DNA of 64,000 nt from Skermanella pratensis (GTDB lineage Bacteria > Pseudomonadota > Alphaproteobacteria > Azospirillales > Azospirillaceae). The translations under genes were made by a program, and so were the position numbers. The stretch spans positions 5,449,001 through 5,513,000 of the forward strand of contig NZ_CP030265.1 of NCBI RefSeq assembly GCF_008843145.1. Reading direction: 5' to 3'. Under the pieces are notes generated by a model. The model ran no database searches. It was not told the DNA's origin and worked only from the letters and a program-made list of their open reading frames with translations. The stretch's first letter is position 1; each line of letters opens with the position of its first letter. Positions 29,258 to 38,120 of the stretch are shown in pieces.

Positions 29258-31522
29258 TCAGCCCCGCCGGGCCGTGTCGACGATCTCCGCCAAAACTCTC
29301 CCTTCGGCGGCTGACGGCGCCGGGATGCTCTCCAGGATGACGCAGGGTCCACGGGCGCCGAACGTTCCGGCAGCGGATTCGACGCTGCCGACCACTGCGG
29401 CGAGGTCATAGCCCAAACCCCGCAGCTTTGCGACGCACGCCTCCGCCCGGCCGGCCGGCACCCCGGCGAGCAGGCCGCCGGCGGTCTGCGGGTCGAACAG
29501 CAGGTCCGGCACGGGACCGTCGGCATGCGCCGCCGCCGCGGAGTTGCCGGCGTGAAGGGTGCTTCGGATGCCCGCCTCCAGCAGTTCCCGGGCACCCGCC
29601 AGCGCCGGGACGGCGGCGGGGTCGAGCCGGACGCAGGTTCCCGACGCCTGCATCATCTCGACCAGATGGCCGAACAGGCCGAACCCGGTCACGTCGGTGC
29701 AGCCGCCGGCGCCGTGCTCCGCCAGGCAGCGCGCGGCGGGTCCCGACGGCTGGTCCATCACCGCGAGCGCGCCCGCCACCCAGCGCGCCCGCGCCCTGCC
29801 CCGCATCGCGCCGGCGAGCAGCACCCCGGTGCCGAGCGGCTTGGTCAGGATCAGGCGGTCGCCCGGCCGGAGGCCCCCTTTGCGCAGCACGCGCTCCGGC
29901 TCGACCGAGCCGGTGACGGCGAAGCCCAGGGCGGGCTCCGATGCCTCCGCGCTGTGGCCGCCGGCCAGCAGGGCGCCCGCGTCCCGCAGGACGTCCAGCC
30001 CGCCCTTCAGCATCTGGAACAGGTCGTCCTCGACGATGTCCAGCCGCCCCGGCGGCACGCAGACGATGGCGAGCGCGGTCGAGGGTTCCGCCCCCATGGC
30101 GTGGATGTCGCCCAGCGCATGGTTGGCCGCGATCCGGCCGAACAGGTAGGGATCGCCGGTGAAGGCGCGGAGGAAATCGACGGTCTGGACGGTCAGCCGC
30201 CCCGGCGGCGGCGGCTCCAGCACGACGGCGTCGTCGGCGCCGGTTCCCAGTCCGAGCCCGAGCCCGAGCCGGCGCAGCGCGCCCTTCAGTGCCTCGGCCG
30301 GCACCTTGGCGCCGCAGCCGGCGCATCGCGGCTCGGCCTCCGGTCCCGGCATGGGCTTCGGCATCATCGCCGGGACGTCCTGGAACTTGGCCATGAACCG
30401 CCGGTCGATACGGTCCTTCAGCGCCCAGGCCCAGCGCCCCTCCGCCGAGACTCCCCCGCGCGAGGCGACGGCGTAGCGGTCCCCGGTGCTGATCAGCTTC
30501 AGGTAATTCCGCTGCGGCGTGAAGGGCACCGGCGGCTCGCCCGCCAGGGCGCGGCGCAGGTTGCCGGTCAGCGGCGGTCCCTGCCGGACCGCGAAGACCC
30601 CGGCCTTCTCGCGCGGGTGCTCCAGCACCGAGGCGACATCGCCCGCCGCGAACACCCGCGGGTCGGCGACCGAGCGGAGCGTCGCGTCGACCGCGACGAA
30701 GCCGCGCCCGTCGAGCGTCAGCCCCGTCTCGCGCAGCCAGGGCGCCGCCCCCGCCTGGACCGCCCACAGCGCCTCGTCGAACCCGATCCGCCGGCCGTCG
30801 GCGCAGACCACGGCGCCGGGCTCGACCCGGACCACCTCCGCGTCGGTGTGAACCGCGACCCCCCGTTCCGCCAGCAGCCGGTCGAAGCGGGCGCGGACCC
30901 GCGCGCTGTCGTTGGCCAGGAGCCGGCCCCGCGTCACCAGCACCACGCGGGGCCGGAGCGCCGCCTTTCCTTCCGCCGCCATCAGGCCCTTCAGGCGGTG
31001 GTCGATCGCCAGCGCCAGCTCCACGCCCGCCGCCCCGCCGCCGACCACGACCACGTCGAGCCGCCGGTCGGCCCCACGCACCCGCTCCACCAGCGCGGCC
31101 CAGCGGCCGGCCAGCCTGTCCACCGGCTTGACCGCCGTCGTGTGCTCGGCGGCGCCCGGAACGTCGTGGGCCCTGGGCGTGGACCCGATGTCGAGCGACA
31201 GCACGTCATAGCGCACCGGCGGCCGGCCGCTCAGCAGCACGGCGCGGTTCTCCCGGTCCAGGCCCGCCGCCTCGGCATGGATCAGCCGGGCGCCGGCGAA
31301 CCCCGCCAGCTTCATCAGGTCGATATGGCAGGCGTCGTGGCCGTAGTGGCCGGCGATGAAGCCCGGCAGCATGCCGGAATAGGGCGTCTCCACGTCCCGG
31401 GTCACCAGCGTGACCCGCACCCCCGGCATCGGGCGCATGCCGAAGCTCCTGAGCACCTGGACGTGGGAATGGCCGCCGCCGACCAGCACCAGCTCGGCAT
31501 GCACGGAGTCCGTGGGCATCAT
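29258..31522 (-). CDS. selD: FAD/NAD(P) oxidoreductase fused to selenide, water dikinase SelD
   Basis: Fusion of 754 residues. Residues 1 to about 375 are a pyridine-nucleotide-disulfide-type oxidoreductase with the FAD motif VLVGGGHSHVQVLRSFG, the NAD motif VVVVGGGAAGVELA and the C-terminal RVFAAGDVAS. The rest is SelD, which makes selenophosphate from selenide and ATP: the catalytic RCAGCGAKVP (Cys and Lys), GADDAVVLEPP, FGRIAANHALGDIHAMGAEP, LAGGHSAE and LLFDPQTAGGLL. Cysteine, not selenocysteine, is at the active site. The oxidoreductase half probably supplies reduced selenium. Either of two adjacent ATGs (31522, 31519) can start it. No selA, selB or mnmH lies in the window. Confidence 0.95.
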   Translation of the reverse strand: MMPTDSVHAELVLVGGGHSHVQVLRSFGMRPMPGVRVTLVTRDVETPYSGMLPGFIAGHYGHDACHIDLMKLAGFAGARLIHAEAAGLDRENRAVLLSGRPPVRYDVLSLDIGSTPRAHDVPGAAEHTTAVKPVDRLAGRWAALVERVRGADRRLDVVVVGGGAAGVELALAIDHRLKGLMAAEGKAALRPRVVLVTRGRLLANDSARVRARFDRLLAERGVAVHTDAEVVRVEPGAVVCADGRRIGFDEALWAVQAGAAPWLRETGLTLDGRGFVAVDATLRSVADPRVFAAGDVASVLEHPREKAGVFAVRQGPPLTGNLRRALAGEPPVPFTPQRNYLKLISTGDRYAVASRGGVSAEGRWAWALKDRIDRRFMAKFQDVPAMMPKPMPGPEAEPRCAGCGAKVPAEALKGALRRLGLGLGLGTGADDAVVLEPPPPGRLTVQTVDFLRAFTGDPYLFGRIAANHALGDIHAMGAEPSTALAIVCVPPGRLDIVEDDLFQMLKGGLDVLRDAGALLAGGHSAEASEPALGFAVTGSVEPERVLRKGGLRPGDRLILTKPLGTGVLLAGAMRGRARARWVAGALAVMDQPSGPAARCLAEHGAGGCTDVTGFGLFGHLVEMMQASGTCVRLDPAAVPALAGARELLEAGIRSTLHAGNSAAAAHADGPVPDLLFDPQTAGGLLAGVPAGRAEACVAKLRGLGYDLAAVVGSVESAAGTFGARGPCVILESIPAPSAAEGRVLAEIVDTARRG

Positions 31523-31595
31523 GTCTTTCGTGTCTTCAGCGTATCGATGCCGCCCCGGAAACGTCGGCATCAAGGTTTGCCGGGGGCAGTGGGCA

Positions 31596-31988
31596 TCATT
31601 GCTTGGCAGGATTGCGTATCGGATCAAGATATCGCTTGACGTAACCTGCTATGCTTTCCGCCGGTTTCGAACTCTCTTCAACGTCTATGACGTAGTAGGT
31701 GAGCTTTGGGTTCTGAGATTCCGAAGCATCGGTGAATTTCTTCATCAGGATAGCCTTGATGTTGCCCAACCTGATGGAGAAGACGGATGAAGTCCCGTCT
31801 GCCTCGTAACAGGTCGCCCTCAGCTTCCGGGGGTCTGTTTCCAGGAACCTTATGGTTTCGAGGAAATCCACCGTTCCCTGCTTGTCGGTCATGCGGTCGA
31901 GCTTGGCCGCGACTTCGTTCCTGAGGAGTACTTCGCCCCTCGGGAGCGTTTCGGAGGGAGCAGGACCGGGCAACCGTTGGCTTTTCAT
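31596..31988 (-). CDS. hypothetical cytosolic protein of a two-gene module
   Basis: Unrecognised protein of 130 residues with no signal peptide or membrane segment. The middle (about 45-110) reads as an alpha/beta domain (TVDFLETIRFLETDP, then SVFSIRLGNIKAIL), ending in a charged helix. Its ATG overlaps the stop codon of the upstream membrane-protein gene by four bases (ATGA), so the two are translationally coupled. Both genes are AT-richer and use rarer codons than their neighbours, which suggests a transferred module. It has no assigned function. Confidence 0.7.
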   Translation of the reverse strand: MKSQRLPGPAPSETLPRGEVLLRNEVAAKLDRMTDKQGTVDFLETIRFLETDPRKLRATCYEADGTSSVFSIRLGNIKAILMKKFTDASESQNPKLTYYVIDVEESSKPAESIAGYVKRYLDPIRNPAKQ

Positions 31989-32410
31989 CTCCTGAACCTC
32001 TCCAAGACTTCCGATAGCGTCAATAGGGTGCCGTTGCGTATATCGTCCTCGGCCTTGCGGCACAGGCTGTCCAAGTGAATTTTCGTCACCAGCGCTTCGA
32101 TGAAATCAGGATCTCCATATCTCATGATATCCCTCTCGTGCCGGTCCGAGTAGAAGATATAGACCCCTGTGACGAGAATGCTTGCCAGGAGCATCCAGAA
32201 AGCGCTGGCGTCGGTGTAACCCGCCCAGTCGAGCGTCAGGGTGGCGAGAACCTCTCCGTCCGGTCTTTTGATGACTTCGGTGTTGGTCATCTGGAATACG
32301 AGGAATCCCGCGAGGACGGAGTTCACGACATTCATCGAGGATGTGATGAGCGTCCGGAGGGTCGTATTCTCGACCAGATGTCTTAAGAACGCGACCATCC
32401 AGCATGGCAT
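31985..32410 (-). CDS. hypothetical two-helix membrane protein of a two-gene module
   Basis: Unrecognised protein of about 141 residues. Two transmembrane helices are visible (SSMNVVNSVLAGFLVFQM near 25-45 and WMLLASILVTGVYIFYS near 75-92). A loop of about 30 residues joins them, and a cytosolic helical tail rich in charged residues follows. The start is uncertain: ATGs at 32410 and 32398 are both possible and neither has a strong ribosome-binding site; an open frame extends to 32524. It is coupled to the downstream gene at 31596-31988. Small membrane protein plus cytosolic partner is a layout seen in some defence and toxin modules, but nothing here proves that. Confidence 0.65.
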   Translation of the reverse strand: MPCWMVAFLRHLVENTTLRTLITSSMNVVNSVLAGFLVFQMTNTEVIKRPDGEVLATLTLDWAGYTDASAFWMLLASILVTGVYIFYSDRHERDIMRYGDPDFIEALVTKIHLDSLCRKAEDDIRNGTLLTLSEVLERFRR

Positions 32411-32546
32411 TCCGGTATTATCCGGCCAAGCAGGCCGGAAGATGCAGACGACTCTCCATCTAGCGCAAAAGCCCTTGATGATCGAGATTATTCGCGCGAC
32501 AGGACCGCATGATCCGGCGTGCACACGTATGTGATGGTGGACCCGC

Positions 32547-33839
32547 TCACAGGCGCCACAGCCGTATGCCCTCCGGCGCCGCGGCCCGGTCCAGGCACGA
32601 CTTGACGTCCACCGCCAGCCCCCGTCCGCCTTCCAGCAGCCGGGCGATGCCGGGCCAGCCCGCCGCCATGTAGCCGGCGTGGGGGACGGCCAGGATCACG
32701 GCATCGGCCGGCGGGAGATCCTCCAGGGGCAGCAGGTCGATGCCGTACTCGTGCCGGGCCTCCGCCGGGTCGGCCAGGGGATCGTGCAGGGCGACGGACA
32801 CGCCGAAGCTTTCCAGCTCGCGCAGGATGTCGACGACGCGGGTGTTCCGGATATCCGGCACGTTCTCCTTGAAGGTCAACCCCAGGACCGTGACCCGCAT
32901 CCCGCCGGCACCGCCGCCGCCCTCCCGCATCAGCCGCTTGACGGTTTCCTGCGCGATGAAGGCGCCCATGCCGTCGTTGATCCTGCGCCCGGCGAGGATC
33001 ACCTCCGGCTGGTAGCCCGCCTGCTCCGCCCGGTGCGTCAGGTAATAGGGGTCGACCCCGATGCAGTGGCCGCCGACCAGGCCGGGGGTGAAGTTCAGGA
33101 AGTTCCACTTGGTCCCCGCCGCCTCCAGCACGTCGCGGGTGTCGATGCCCAGGCGCTGGAAGATGCAGGCCAGCTCGTTCATCAGGGCGATGTTCAGGTC
33201 GCGCTGGGTGTTCTCGATCACCTTGGCGGCCTCCGCCACCGCGATCGAGGGCGCCCGGTGGATTCCGGCGCGCACCACCCCGCCATACAGGGCCGCGACC
33301 CGGTCGAGCGCCTCAGGGCTGGAGGCCGAGACCACCTTGGTGATCGTCTCGAACCGGTGCTCGCGGTCGCCGGGGTTGATCCGTTCCGGCGAATAGCCCA
33401 CCGCGAAGTCGCGGCCGTATGCCAGCCCGGACCGCGCCTCCAGGATCGGCACGCATTCCGCCTCGGTGGCGCCGGGAAACACCGTCGATTCGAAGACCAC
33501 GAGGTCGCCGCGCTTCAAACGGTCCCCGACGGTGCGGGACGCGGCCAGCAGCGGCCCCAGGTCGGGACGCTTCGCGTCGGAGATCGGCGTCGGCACCGTG
33601 ACGATATGGACGGTCGCCTCCGCCAGGGCGGCGGGATCGTCGGTCAGCCCGATAGCGGCCTCCGCCAGCGCCTCCGCCGTGACCTCGCCGGTCCGGTCGT
33701 GGTGACGCCGCAGCTCGGCGATCCGCCGGGAGTCGATGTCGAATCCTATGACCCGATGGCCGTTCCGGCCGAAGGCGACCGCGATGGGCAGTCCGACATA
33801 TCCCAGCCCGACGATGGAGACGGCGTGATCGCTGCGCAT
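32547..33839 (-). CDS. nucleotide-sugar dehydrogenase (UDP-GlcNAc/UDP-Glc 6-dehydrogenase type)
   Basis: Cytosolic NAD+-dependent enzyme of 430 residues that oxidises a UDP-sugar twice to a uronate for surface polysaccharide. It has the Rossmann motif VGLGYVGLP (10-18), [23 protein letters not shown], the catalytic Cys near 257 in [16 protein letters not shown], and the UDP-binding [17 protein letters not shown]. The wording is closest to the TviB/WbpA/VipA group, suggesting UDP-N-acetylglucosamine or -galactosamine as substrate, but that is inference. It stands alone with no other sugar genes nearby. Confidence 0.92.
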   Translation of the reverse strand: MRSDHAVSIVGLGYVGLPIAVAFGRNGHRVIGFDIDSRRIAELRRHHDRTGEVTAEALAEAAIGLTDDPAALAEATVHIVTVPTPISDAKRPDLGPLLAASRTVGDRLKRGDLVVFESTVFPGATEAECVPILEARSGLAYGRDFAVGYSPERINPGDREHRFETITKVVSASSPEALDRVAALYGGVVRAGIHRAPSIAVAEAAKVIENTQRDLNIALMNELACIFQRLGIDTRDVLEAAGTKWNFLNFTPGLVGGHCIGVDPYYLTHRAEQAGYQPEVILAGRRINDGMGAFIAQETVKRLMREGGGGAGGMRVTVLGLTFKENVPDIRNTRVVDILRELESFGVSVALHDPLADPAEARHEYGIDLLPLEDLPPADAVILAVPHAGYMAAGWPGIARLLEGGRGLAVDVKSCLDRAAAPEGIRLWRL

Positions 33840-33934
33840 GGACCCGGTGTCTTTCGGTCTGGAGGAGGGCGGGAACGGACAGATAGCAGATAGGCGCCCC
33901 CGCGGGAAATCCGATGGGCCGGCCCTGCCAAACG

Positions 33935-33969
33935 AAAAAAGCCCCGGTGCGCGGGGTCGCGCACCGGGG
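33935..33969 (-). terminator. Rho-independent terminator of the curli operon
   Basis: On the minus strand, an 11-bp perfect stem (CCCCGGTGCGC with its complement, six-base loop) followed by GC and then TTTTTT. It lies 85 bases after the stop codon of the last curlin gene. Confidence 0.92.
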
Positions 33970-34053
33970 TTTCAGTCTGGCTAATGTCGCACTCTCGTGC
34001 GTGCACGGCCCCCCTCTCATGCCTCGACGGCAAGGGCCCATGCCTGGGAACGG

Positions 34054-34458
34054 CTACCGGACGGTCCTGACGGAGACCTTGGCTCCGGTGCCGAATTGGG
34101 TGATGGTGACCGGCGGGGCGTTCCGGTCGGCGGTCACGTTGCTGGAGAACGCGGCCTCGTGCCGGCTGCCGGTCTGCGTGATGGTCGCCGCCATGGAGCC
34201 GGCCTGGAAACCGGTCGCCTGGTTCCGGCTGCCGGTCTGGTTGACCACCGCGAAATTGCCGGACCCGGTCTGGACGAGGGATGTCTCGTTCCGCTGTCCC
34301 TTCTGCCGGGTCTCGAAGAAGTTGTTCGATCCGTGCTGCGTGACCGTGGCCGCATTGCCGTGCCCGATCTGGTCGATATAGGCGCTGCCGGAACCCGCGA
34401 CGGCCGGAGCGGAGCCGAGCGCCGCCAGGACAAGGGCGGAAAACAGGAACTTGCGCAT
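34054..34458 (-). CDS. curlin-repeat protein 3 (short, CsgB/minor-subunit-like)
   Basis: Secreted amyloid-type protein of 134 residues. It has a signal peptide (about 1-21, ending AVAGS) followed by four or five curlin repeats of the form xQxGxxNxaxVxQ, for example YIDQIGHGNAATVTQHGSNN and VVNQTGSRNQATGFQAGS. The C-terminal 25 residues leave the repeat pattern. Its small size and divergent repeats suggest a nucleator or minor subunit like CsgB, exported through CsgG. It is the last gene of the curli operon, 70 bases after curlin 2 and upstream of a strong terminator. Confidence 0.85.
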   Translation of the reverse strand: MRKFLFSALVLAALGSAPAVAGSGSAYIDQIGHGNAATVTQHGSNNFFETRQKGQRNETSLVQTGSGNFAVVNQTGSRNQATGFQAGSMAATITQTGSRHEAAFSSNVTADRNAPPVTITQFGTGAKVSVRTVR

Positions 34459-34528
34459 CGTCGCCTCCGGGCTGGAAGAGTGAGGAAGAAGGGGGGAAGC
34501 CCGGAGGCTTCCCCGGAATCGGCAGGGA

Positions 34529-35479
34529 TCAGTTCTGCTTGACGGCGGACTGGTTGCCGTTGCCGACCTGGGCCGTCGAGCCGTAGTTGCCGTTGCCGGC
34601 CTGGGACATGCCGGAGCGGTTCTGCGAGCCGACCTGCTGCACCAACGACTTGTTGGCGTCGCCGTTCTGGTACTGGAAGGAAATGTTGGCTCCACCCTTC
34701 TGCGTCAGGTCCAGGAGGTTGCCGTCGCCGAAAGTGGCCTGCATTCCGAAGTTGCCGGTGCCCTCCTCCTGGGAGATGCCCGCCAAGTTGTCGTCGCCGA
34801 CCTGGATCTGCCCCGCGAAATTGGCGGCGCTGATCTGGTCGATCTGTGCCAGGTTGCGGTTGCCGGCCTGGGCCTGCGCGGCGACGTTGTCGCCGCCTTT
34901 GGATTTGGCGGTACCGGCCCTGGAGGTGGCGATGGCTTGGTTGTCGTCGCCCGACTGGAACTGGGCCGCCAGGTTGCCGTTCGACGAGTGCCGAATGTTG
35001 ACCTTGTTCCGGTTGCCGTTCTGCTGCTGGTACGCCTGGTTGCCCTCGACGTCGGGCTTGGCGAGGGTTCCCTTCTGGACCAGGATCGCCTGGTTCGAAG
35101 TGCCATCCTGGAGGACGACCGAACCGTTGCCGTCGCCCACCTGCGTCTGCCGGCTCCAGTTCTTCGTGCCGCTGACGGCGGCCGACGCGCTGTTCCCGTC
35201 GCCCTTCTGGTACTGGAAGGACCGCGAGTCATAGCTGATCCCGTCCACCGGGGTGGAATACTGCAGGTACCCGTTGTCGGTGCCGGTCTGCGACATGGAG
35301 GCGGAGTTGCCGTCCCCTTCCTGGGTGACGGTGATCTCGTTCCGGCTGCCGCTCTGGGCCGTGTCGTTGAAGTTGCCGTTACCGATCTGGTCGATATAGG
35401 CGTAGTTGTTGTCCGCCAGCACCGGCCCGGCGGCTGCGAGGGCGGCGAGGGCCACCGTGGAGAGAAGAATTTTCCGCAT
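34529..35479 (-). CDS. curlin-repeat protein 2 (CsgA-like fibre subunit)
   Basis: Secreted protein of 316 residues with a signal peptide (1-22, ending VLADN) and about a dozen curlin-type repeats rich in Gln, Asn, Gly and Ser. Examples are YIDQIGNGNFNDTAQSGSRN and SGMSQAGNGNYGSTAQVGNG. A non-repeat insertion occurs near residues 70-90. Repeats of this type stack into cross-beta amyloid fibres on the cell surface. It is twice the length of enterobacterial CsgA. It lies between two other curlin genes that differ clearly from it, so this is not a simple recent duplication. Confidence 0.88.
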   Translation of the reverse strand: MRKILLSTVALAALAAAGPVLADNNYAYIDQIGNGNFNDTAQSGSRNEITVTQEGDGNSASMSQTGTDNGYLQYSTPVDGISYDSRSFQYQKGDGNSASAAVSGTKNWSRQTQVGDGNGSVVLQDGTSNQAILVQKGTLAKPDVEGNQAYQQQNGNRNKVNIRHSSNGNLAAQFQSGDDNQAIATSRAGTAKSKGGDNVAAQAQAGNRNLAQIDQISAANFAGQIQVGDDNLAGISQEEGTGNFGMQATFGDGNLLDLTQKGGANISFQYQNGDANKSLVQQVGSQNRSGMSQAGNGNYGSTAQVGNGNQSAVKQN

Positions 35480-35598
35480 GGTCGTTCAGCCTCTCTTGCG
35501 TTCGTAAGCGCCGGTCGCTGGCCGGCTTGAATTCGGGGGACGGGTGGAGGAAGGGACGCGCGGGAGCGTGGCGGCTCCCGCGCCGGTCCGCTTCAGCT

Positions 35599-36750
35599 TC
35601 AGCGCTGGGTCACGGTCGACCGGTTGCCGGAACCGTTCTGCGTCACGTGGGCGGCGTTCTTGGAGTGGTACTGCTCGACCTTCGAGTTGTTGCCGCTGCC
35701 GGTCTGCGAGACCAGCGCGTAGTGCTCGGAACCGTTCTGGAGGGTGGTGGAGACGTTCCACGAGCCGGCCTGCGTCACGTCCGACTTGTTGTCGTCGCCG
35801 AACTGGTACTGGTAGGAGAAGTTGCCGCCGTGGCCGGACTGGCTCAGCTTGGCCAGGTTGTCGTCGCCTTCCTGCAGCTGGAGGCCGTAGCTGAGAACGG
35901 CGGTGCCCTGGGTCATGCGGGCCTCGTTCGAATCGCCCGCCTGGACCTGCTCGCCCTTGCTCAGGTTGCCGGTCTGCGTGATGTAAGCCTGGTTGAAGTC
36001 ACCGACCTGGGTCTGGTAGGCTGCCAGCCCGAAGCCGTCGGCCTTGGCCTCGGCGCGGTTGTGGTCGCCCCTCTGATACTGGTCGATCAGGCCGAGCGTG
36101 CCGCCCTGCGTGTTGACGATGGCGATGTTCACGTCACCGTTCTGCTTCTGCTTGGTGGTCAGGGACGAGCCGGTGTTCTGGTAGGCGATGGCGTCGTTGT
36201 GGTAGCCGTCCTGCTCCTGGTCGATCAGGTTGTTCGAGCCGATGCCCGGCTGACCGGCGACGGCGTAGTTCTCGACGCCGTCCTGGTCCTGCAGGATGGT
36301 CTGCCGGGACCCGCCTTGCTGGGTCGCGATCGCGTAGTTCTTGTGGTTCTTCTGCTCCTGCGAGATCCGGTTTTTGCTGCCCGCCTGGGTCGCTTCGGCC
36401 TTCTGCTCGGTGCCGGACTGGGTCTGGTCGATGCCGTAGACGGTGGTGCCGAAGAAGTACGTGGTCACGGGCCGGTTGTCGGAGCCGGACTGGACCGCCG
36501 TGGCAAGGTGGTCGGAGCCGGTCTGCGTCTGCGTCGTGTTGTTGCGCGCGCCGGTCTGCGTGATGTAGGCGTCGGAGCCGTTGCCGCCGGACTGGGTGAC
36601 CGTGCCCTTCAGGTAGGAGCCGGTCTGCCTGACGTCGGCCATGTGATTGTTGCCGACCTGATCGACATAGGCCGAGTTGCTGTCCGCCAGCGCGGCGCCC
36701 GAGACGGTCAGCGCGGCGAACGCGACGGTGGAGAGAAGAAGAGTACGCAT
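35599..36750 (-). CDS. curlin-repeat protein 1 (CsgA-like fibre subunit)
   Basis: Secreted protein of 383 residues with a signal peptide (1-22, ending AALADS) and about 15 Gln/Asn/Gly-rich repeats. Examples are AYVDQVGNNHMADVRQTGSY and TQAGSWNVSTTLQNGSEHYA. It ends in a typical strand, HVTQNGSGNRSTVTQR. It is the largest of the three curlins and probably the main fibre subunit; this is inference from size and position. A 243-base AT-richer gap separates it from csgG and may hold its own promoter, with two copies of GTTAGACCATT (minus strand). Confidence 0.88.
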   Translation of the reverse strand: MRTLLLSTVAFAALTVSGAALADSNSAYVDQVGNNHMADVRQTGSYLKGTVTQSGGNGSDAYITQTGARNNTTQTQTGSDHLATAVQSGSDNRPVTTYFFGTTVYGIDQTQSGTEQKAEATQAGSKNRISQEQKNHKNYAIATQQGGSRQTILQDQDGVENYAVAGQPGIGSNNLIDQEQDGYHNDAIAYQNTGSSLTTKQKQNGDVNIAIVNTQGGTLGLIDQYQRGDHNRAEAKADGFGLAAYQTQVGDFNQAYITQTGNLSKGEQVQAGDSNEARMTQGTAVLSYGLQLQEGDDNLAKLSQSGHGGNFSYQYQFGDDNKSDVTQAGSWNVSTTLQNGSEHYALVSQTGSGNNSKVEQYHSKNAAHVTQNGSGNRSTVTQR

Positions 36751-36795
36751 GTTCTTGGACCTTTCCTCGACTCTTACAGAAATAACGACCAGCAG

Positions 36796-36896
36796 AATGG
36801 TCTAACCAAATCACGAGCAGGCAGGCGGAAACTTGGAACTCCTGCTTGTTGCAGGAATACCGATTGATTGAAGAAGCCGACTCGAAATGGTCTAAC
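36796..36896 (-). promoter_or_regulatory. paired direct repeat upstream of curlin 1
   Basis: On the minus strand GTTAGACCATT occurs at 36896-36886 and again at 36806-36796, exactly 90 bases apart, within the AT-richer gap between csgG and curlin 1. Two identical 11-mers in a leader suggest binding sites for an activator. No regulator gene is nearby. Confidence 0.4.
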
Positions 36897-36993
36897 GAAT
36901 TTTCTTTTTGGAACCTCCCGCAGGCCGGAGGCGGAAAACTGTCCGGACCCACGGGTGTTCGCTGATTGATTTACGATTGTTTCGGCAGGCGGA

Positions 36994-38061
36994 TCATTCT
37001 CTGACCGAGGGTGCCGCGGGGATCGGGCTGCGGCCGTCGGGCAGCACGTAGACCGGGGCCGGAGGGGCGGGCGGCAATCCCGGCTGCACTTCCGGCTGGA
37101 TCCGGCCTTCCGGGCTGGGCCGGACCTGGGGCTCGTCGCTCGGCGGCGGCTCGATCCGGGTGCCGTTCTGGCCGTTCCGGTACTCCTCCAGCGTGGTCTT
37201 GACCGAGGTGACCCCGAACACGCCGTCCTTCTGCTTCCAGTGGCGGTCGATCAGCGGCTGGGCCAGCGCCTGGTCCTTCAGGCTCCAGTAGCCGTCCACC
37301 AGGCCCTCGACCACCAGGGAGTAGACCGCCTTCTCGATCGCCTGGCGGACCGCCAGGGTCGGCGGCTCGTTGGTGGTGAAGCCGGTCTCGACCTCAAGCA
37401 GTTCCTTGAAGCCGACATAGCGGAACGCGCCGCCCTGGGCGCCGACCGAGTAGATCGTCTTGGTCGTGCTGACCGACTTCAGGATTTCTCCGGTCTGCAC
37501 CGCGATGGCGCGGAGATAGACGGTCACCGTGTCGCGCCGGTACTTCACGTCGCCGCCGATGCCGAGGAACCTGGCGCCGAGGCCGCCGGTGAAGGTGTTG
37601 CTGTCGTAGCCGATGATGCCGCCGTCCAGGATGATCCCGGCGAAGCTCATGGGCGGCAGCGGCGGCTGGCTGCGTCCGCCGTACTCCTCGCGGGTCGCCC
37701 GGATGATCTGGCGTTCCTGGAGGACCGAGGGGAGCGAGGCCCGCTCGACGGTGGTGAACCATTTGCGGCCGCCGGCCTTCTCCAGCGCCTGGACCAGGAT
37801 GGTGGCGCCGCCCTGGGTCACCGCCCGGCTGTACTCGGAGAAGTTCTCGTTCGGCTTGTTCTGGCCGGTCAGGTCGTCGAACCGGTAGACCGCGACCGAC
37901 AGCTTGCGCGCCGGCTCGGGCAGCGAGGCCAGTTCATCGAGGCTGACGGTCTGCTGCTCCAGCATGGGCTGTTCGGACAGTGCCAGTTCGGGGTGGGTCG
38001 AGGCGCAGGCCGACAGGGCGACCAGGCTGGTCGCCACAAGGGCGAGTTTCCTGAAATTCAT
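36994..38061 (-). CDS. csgG: curli secretion channel lipoprotein CsgG
   Basis: Outer-membrane nonameric pore subunit, 355 residues. The lipoprotein signal ends at Cys19 in VALSACAS. CsgG motifs follow: KLSVAVYRFDDLTGQNK, VTQGGATILVQALEKAG, WFTTVERASLPSVLQERQII, GIIGYDSNTFTGGLGARFLG, VTVYLRAIAVQTGEILKSV and KAVYSLVVEGL. It exceeds E. coli CsgG (277 residues) mainly through a proline-rich C-terminal tail of about 60 residues. It lies 59 bases downstream of csgF. The curlin genes that follow are its presumed cargo. Confidence 0.96.
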   Translation of the reverse strand: MNFRKLALVATSLVALSACASTHPELALSEQPMLEQQTVSLDELASLPEPARKLSVAVYRFDDLTGQNKPNENFSEYSRAVTQGGATILVQALEKAGGRKWFTTVERASLPSVLQERQIIRATREEYGGRSQPPLPPMSFAGIILDGGIIGYDSNTFTGGLGARFLGIGGDVKYRRDTVTVYLRAIAVQTGEILKSVSTTKTIYSVGAQGGAFRYVGFKELLEVETGFTTNEPPTLAVRQAIEKAVYSLVVEGLVDGYWSLKDQALAQPLIDRHWKQKDGVFGVTSVKTTLEEYRNGQNGTRIEPPPSDEPQVRPSPEGRIQPEVQPGLPPAPPAPVYVLPDGRSPIPAAPSVRE

Positions 38062-38120
38062 GATCGGAGGTCTCCGTCGTCATCGATTGTCCGCGGGTTC
38101 TGGATGAGGTCCGGAGACGC

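Noticed and set aside
34529-36750. Repetitive DNA in the curlin genes considered as satellite or CRISPR sequence
   Set aside because: The periodicity is that of the protein repeat (about 22 codons) within open frames with signal peptides.
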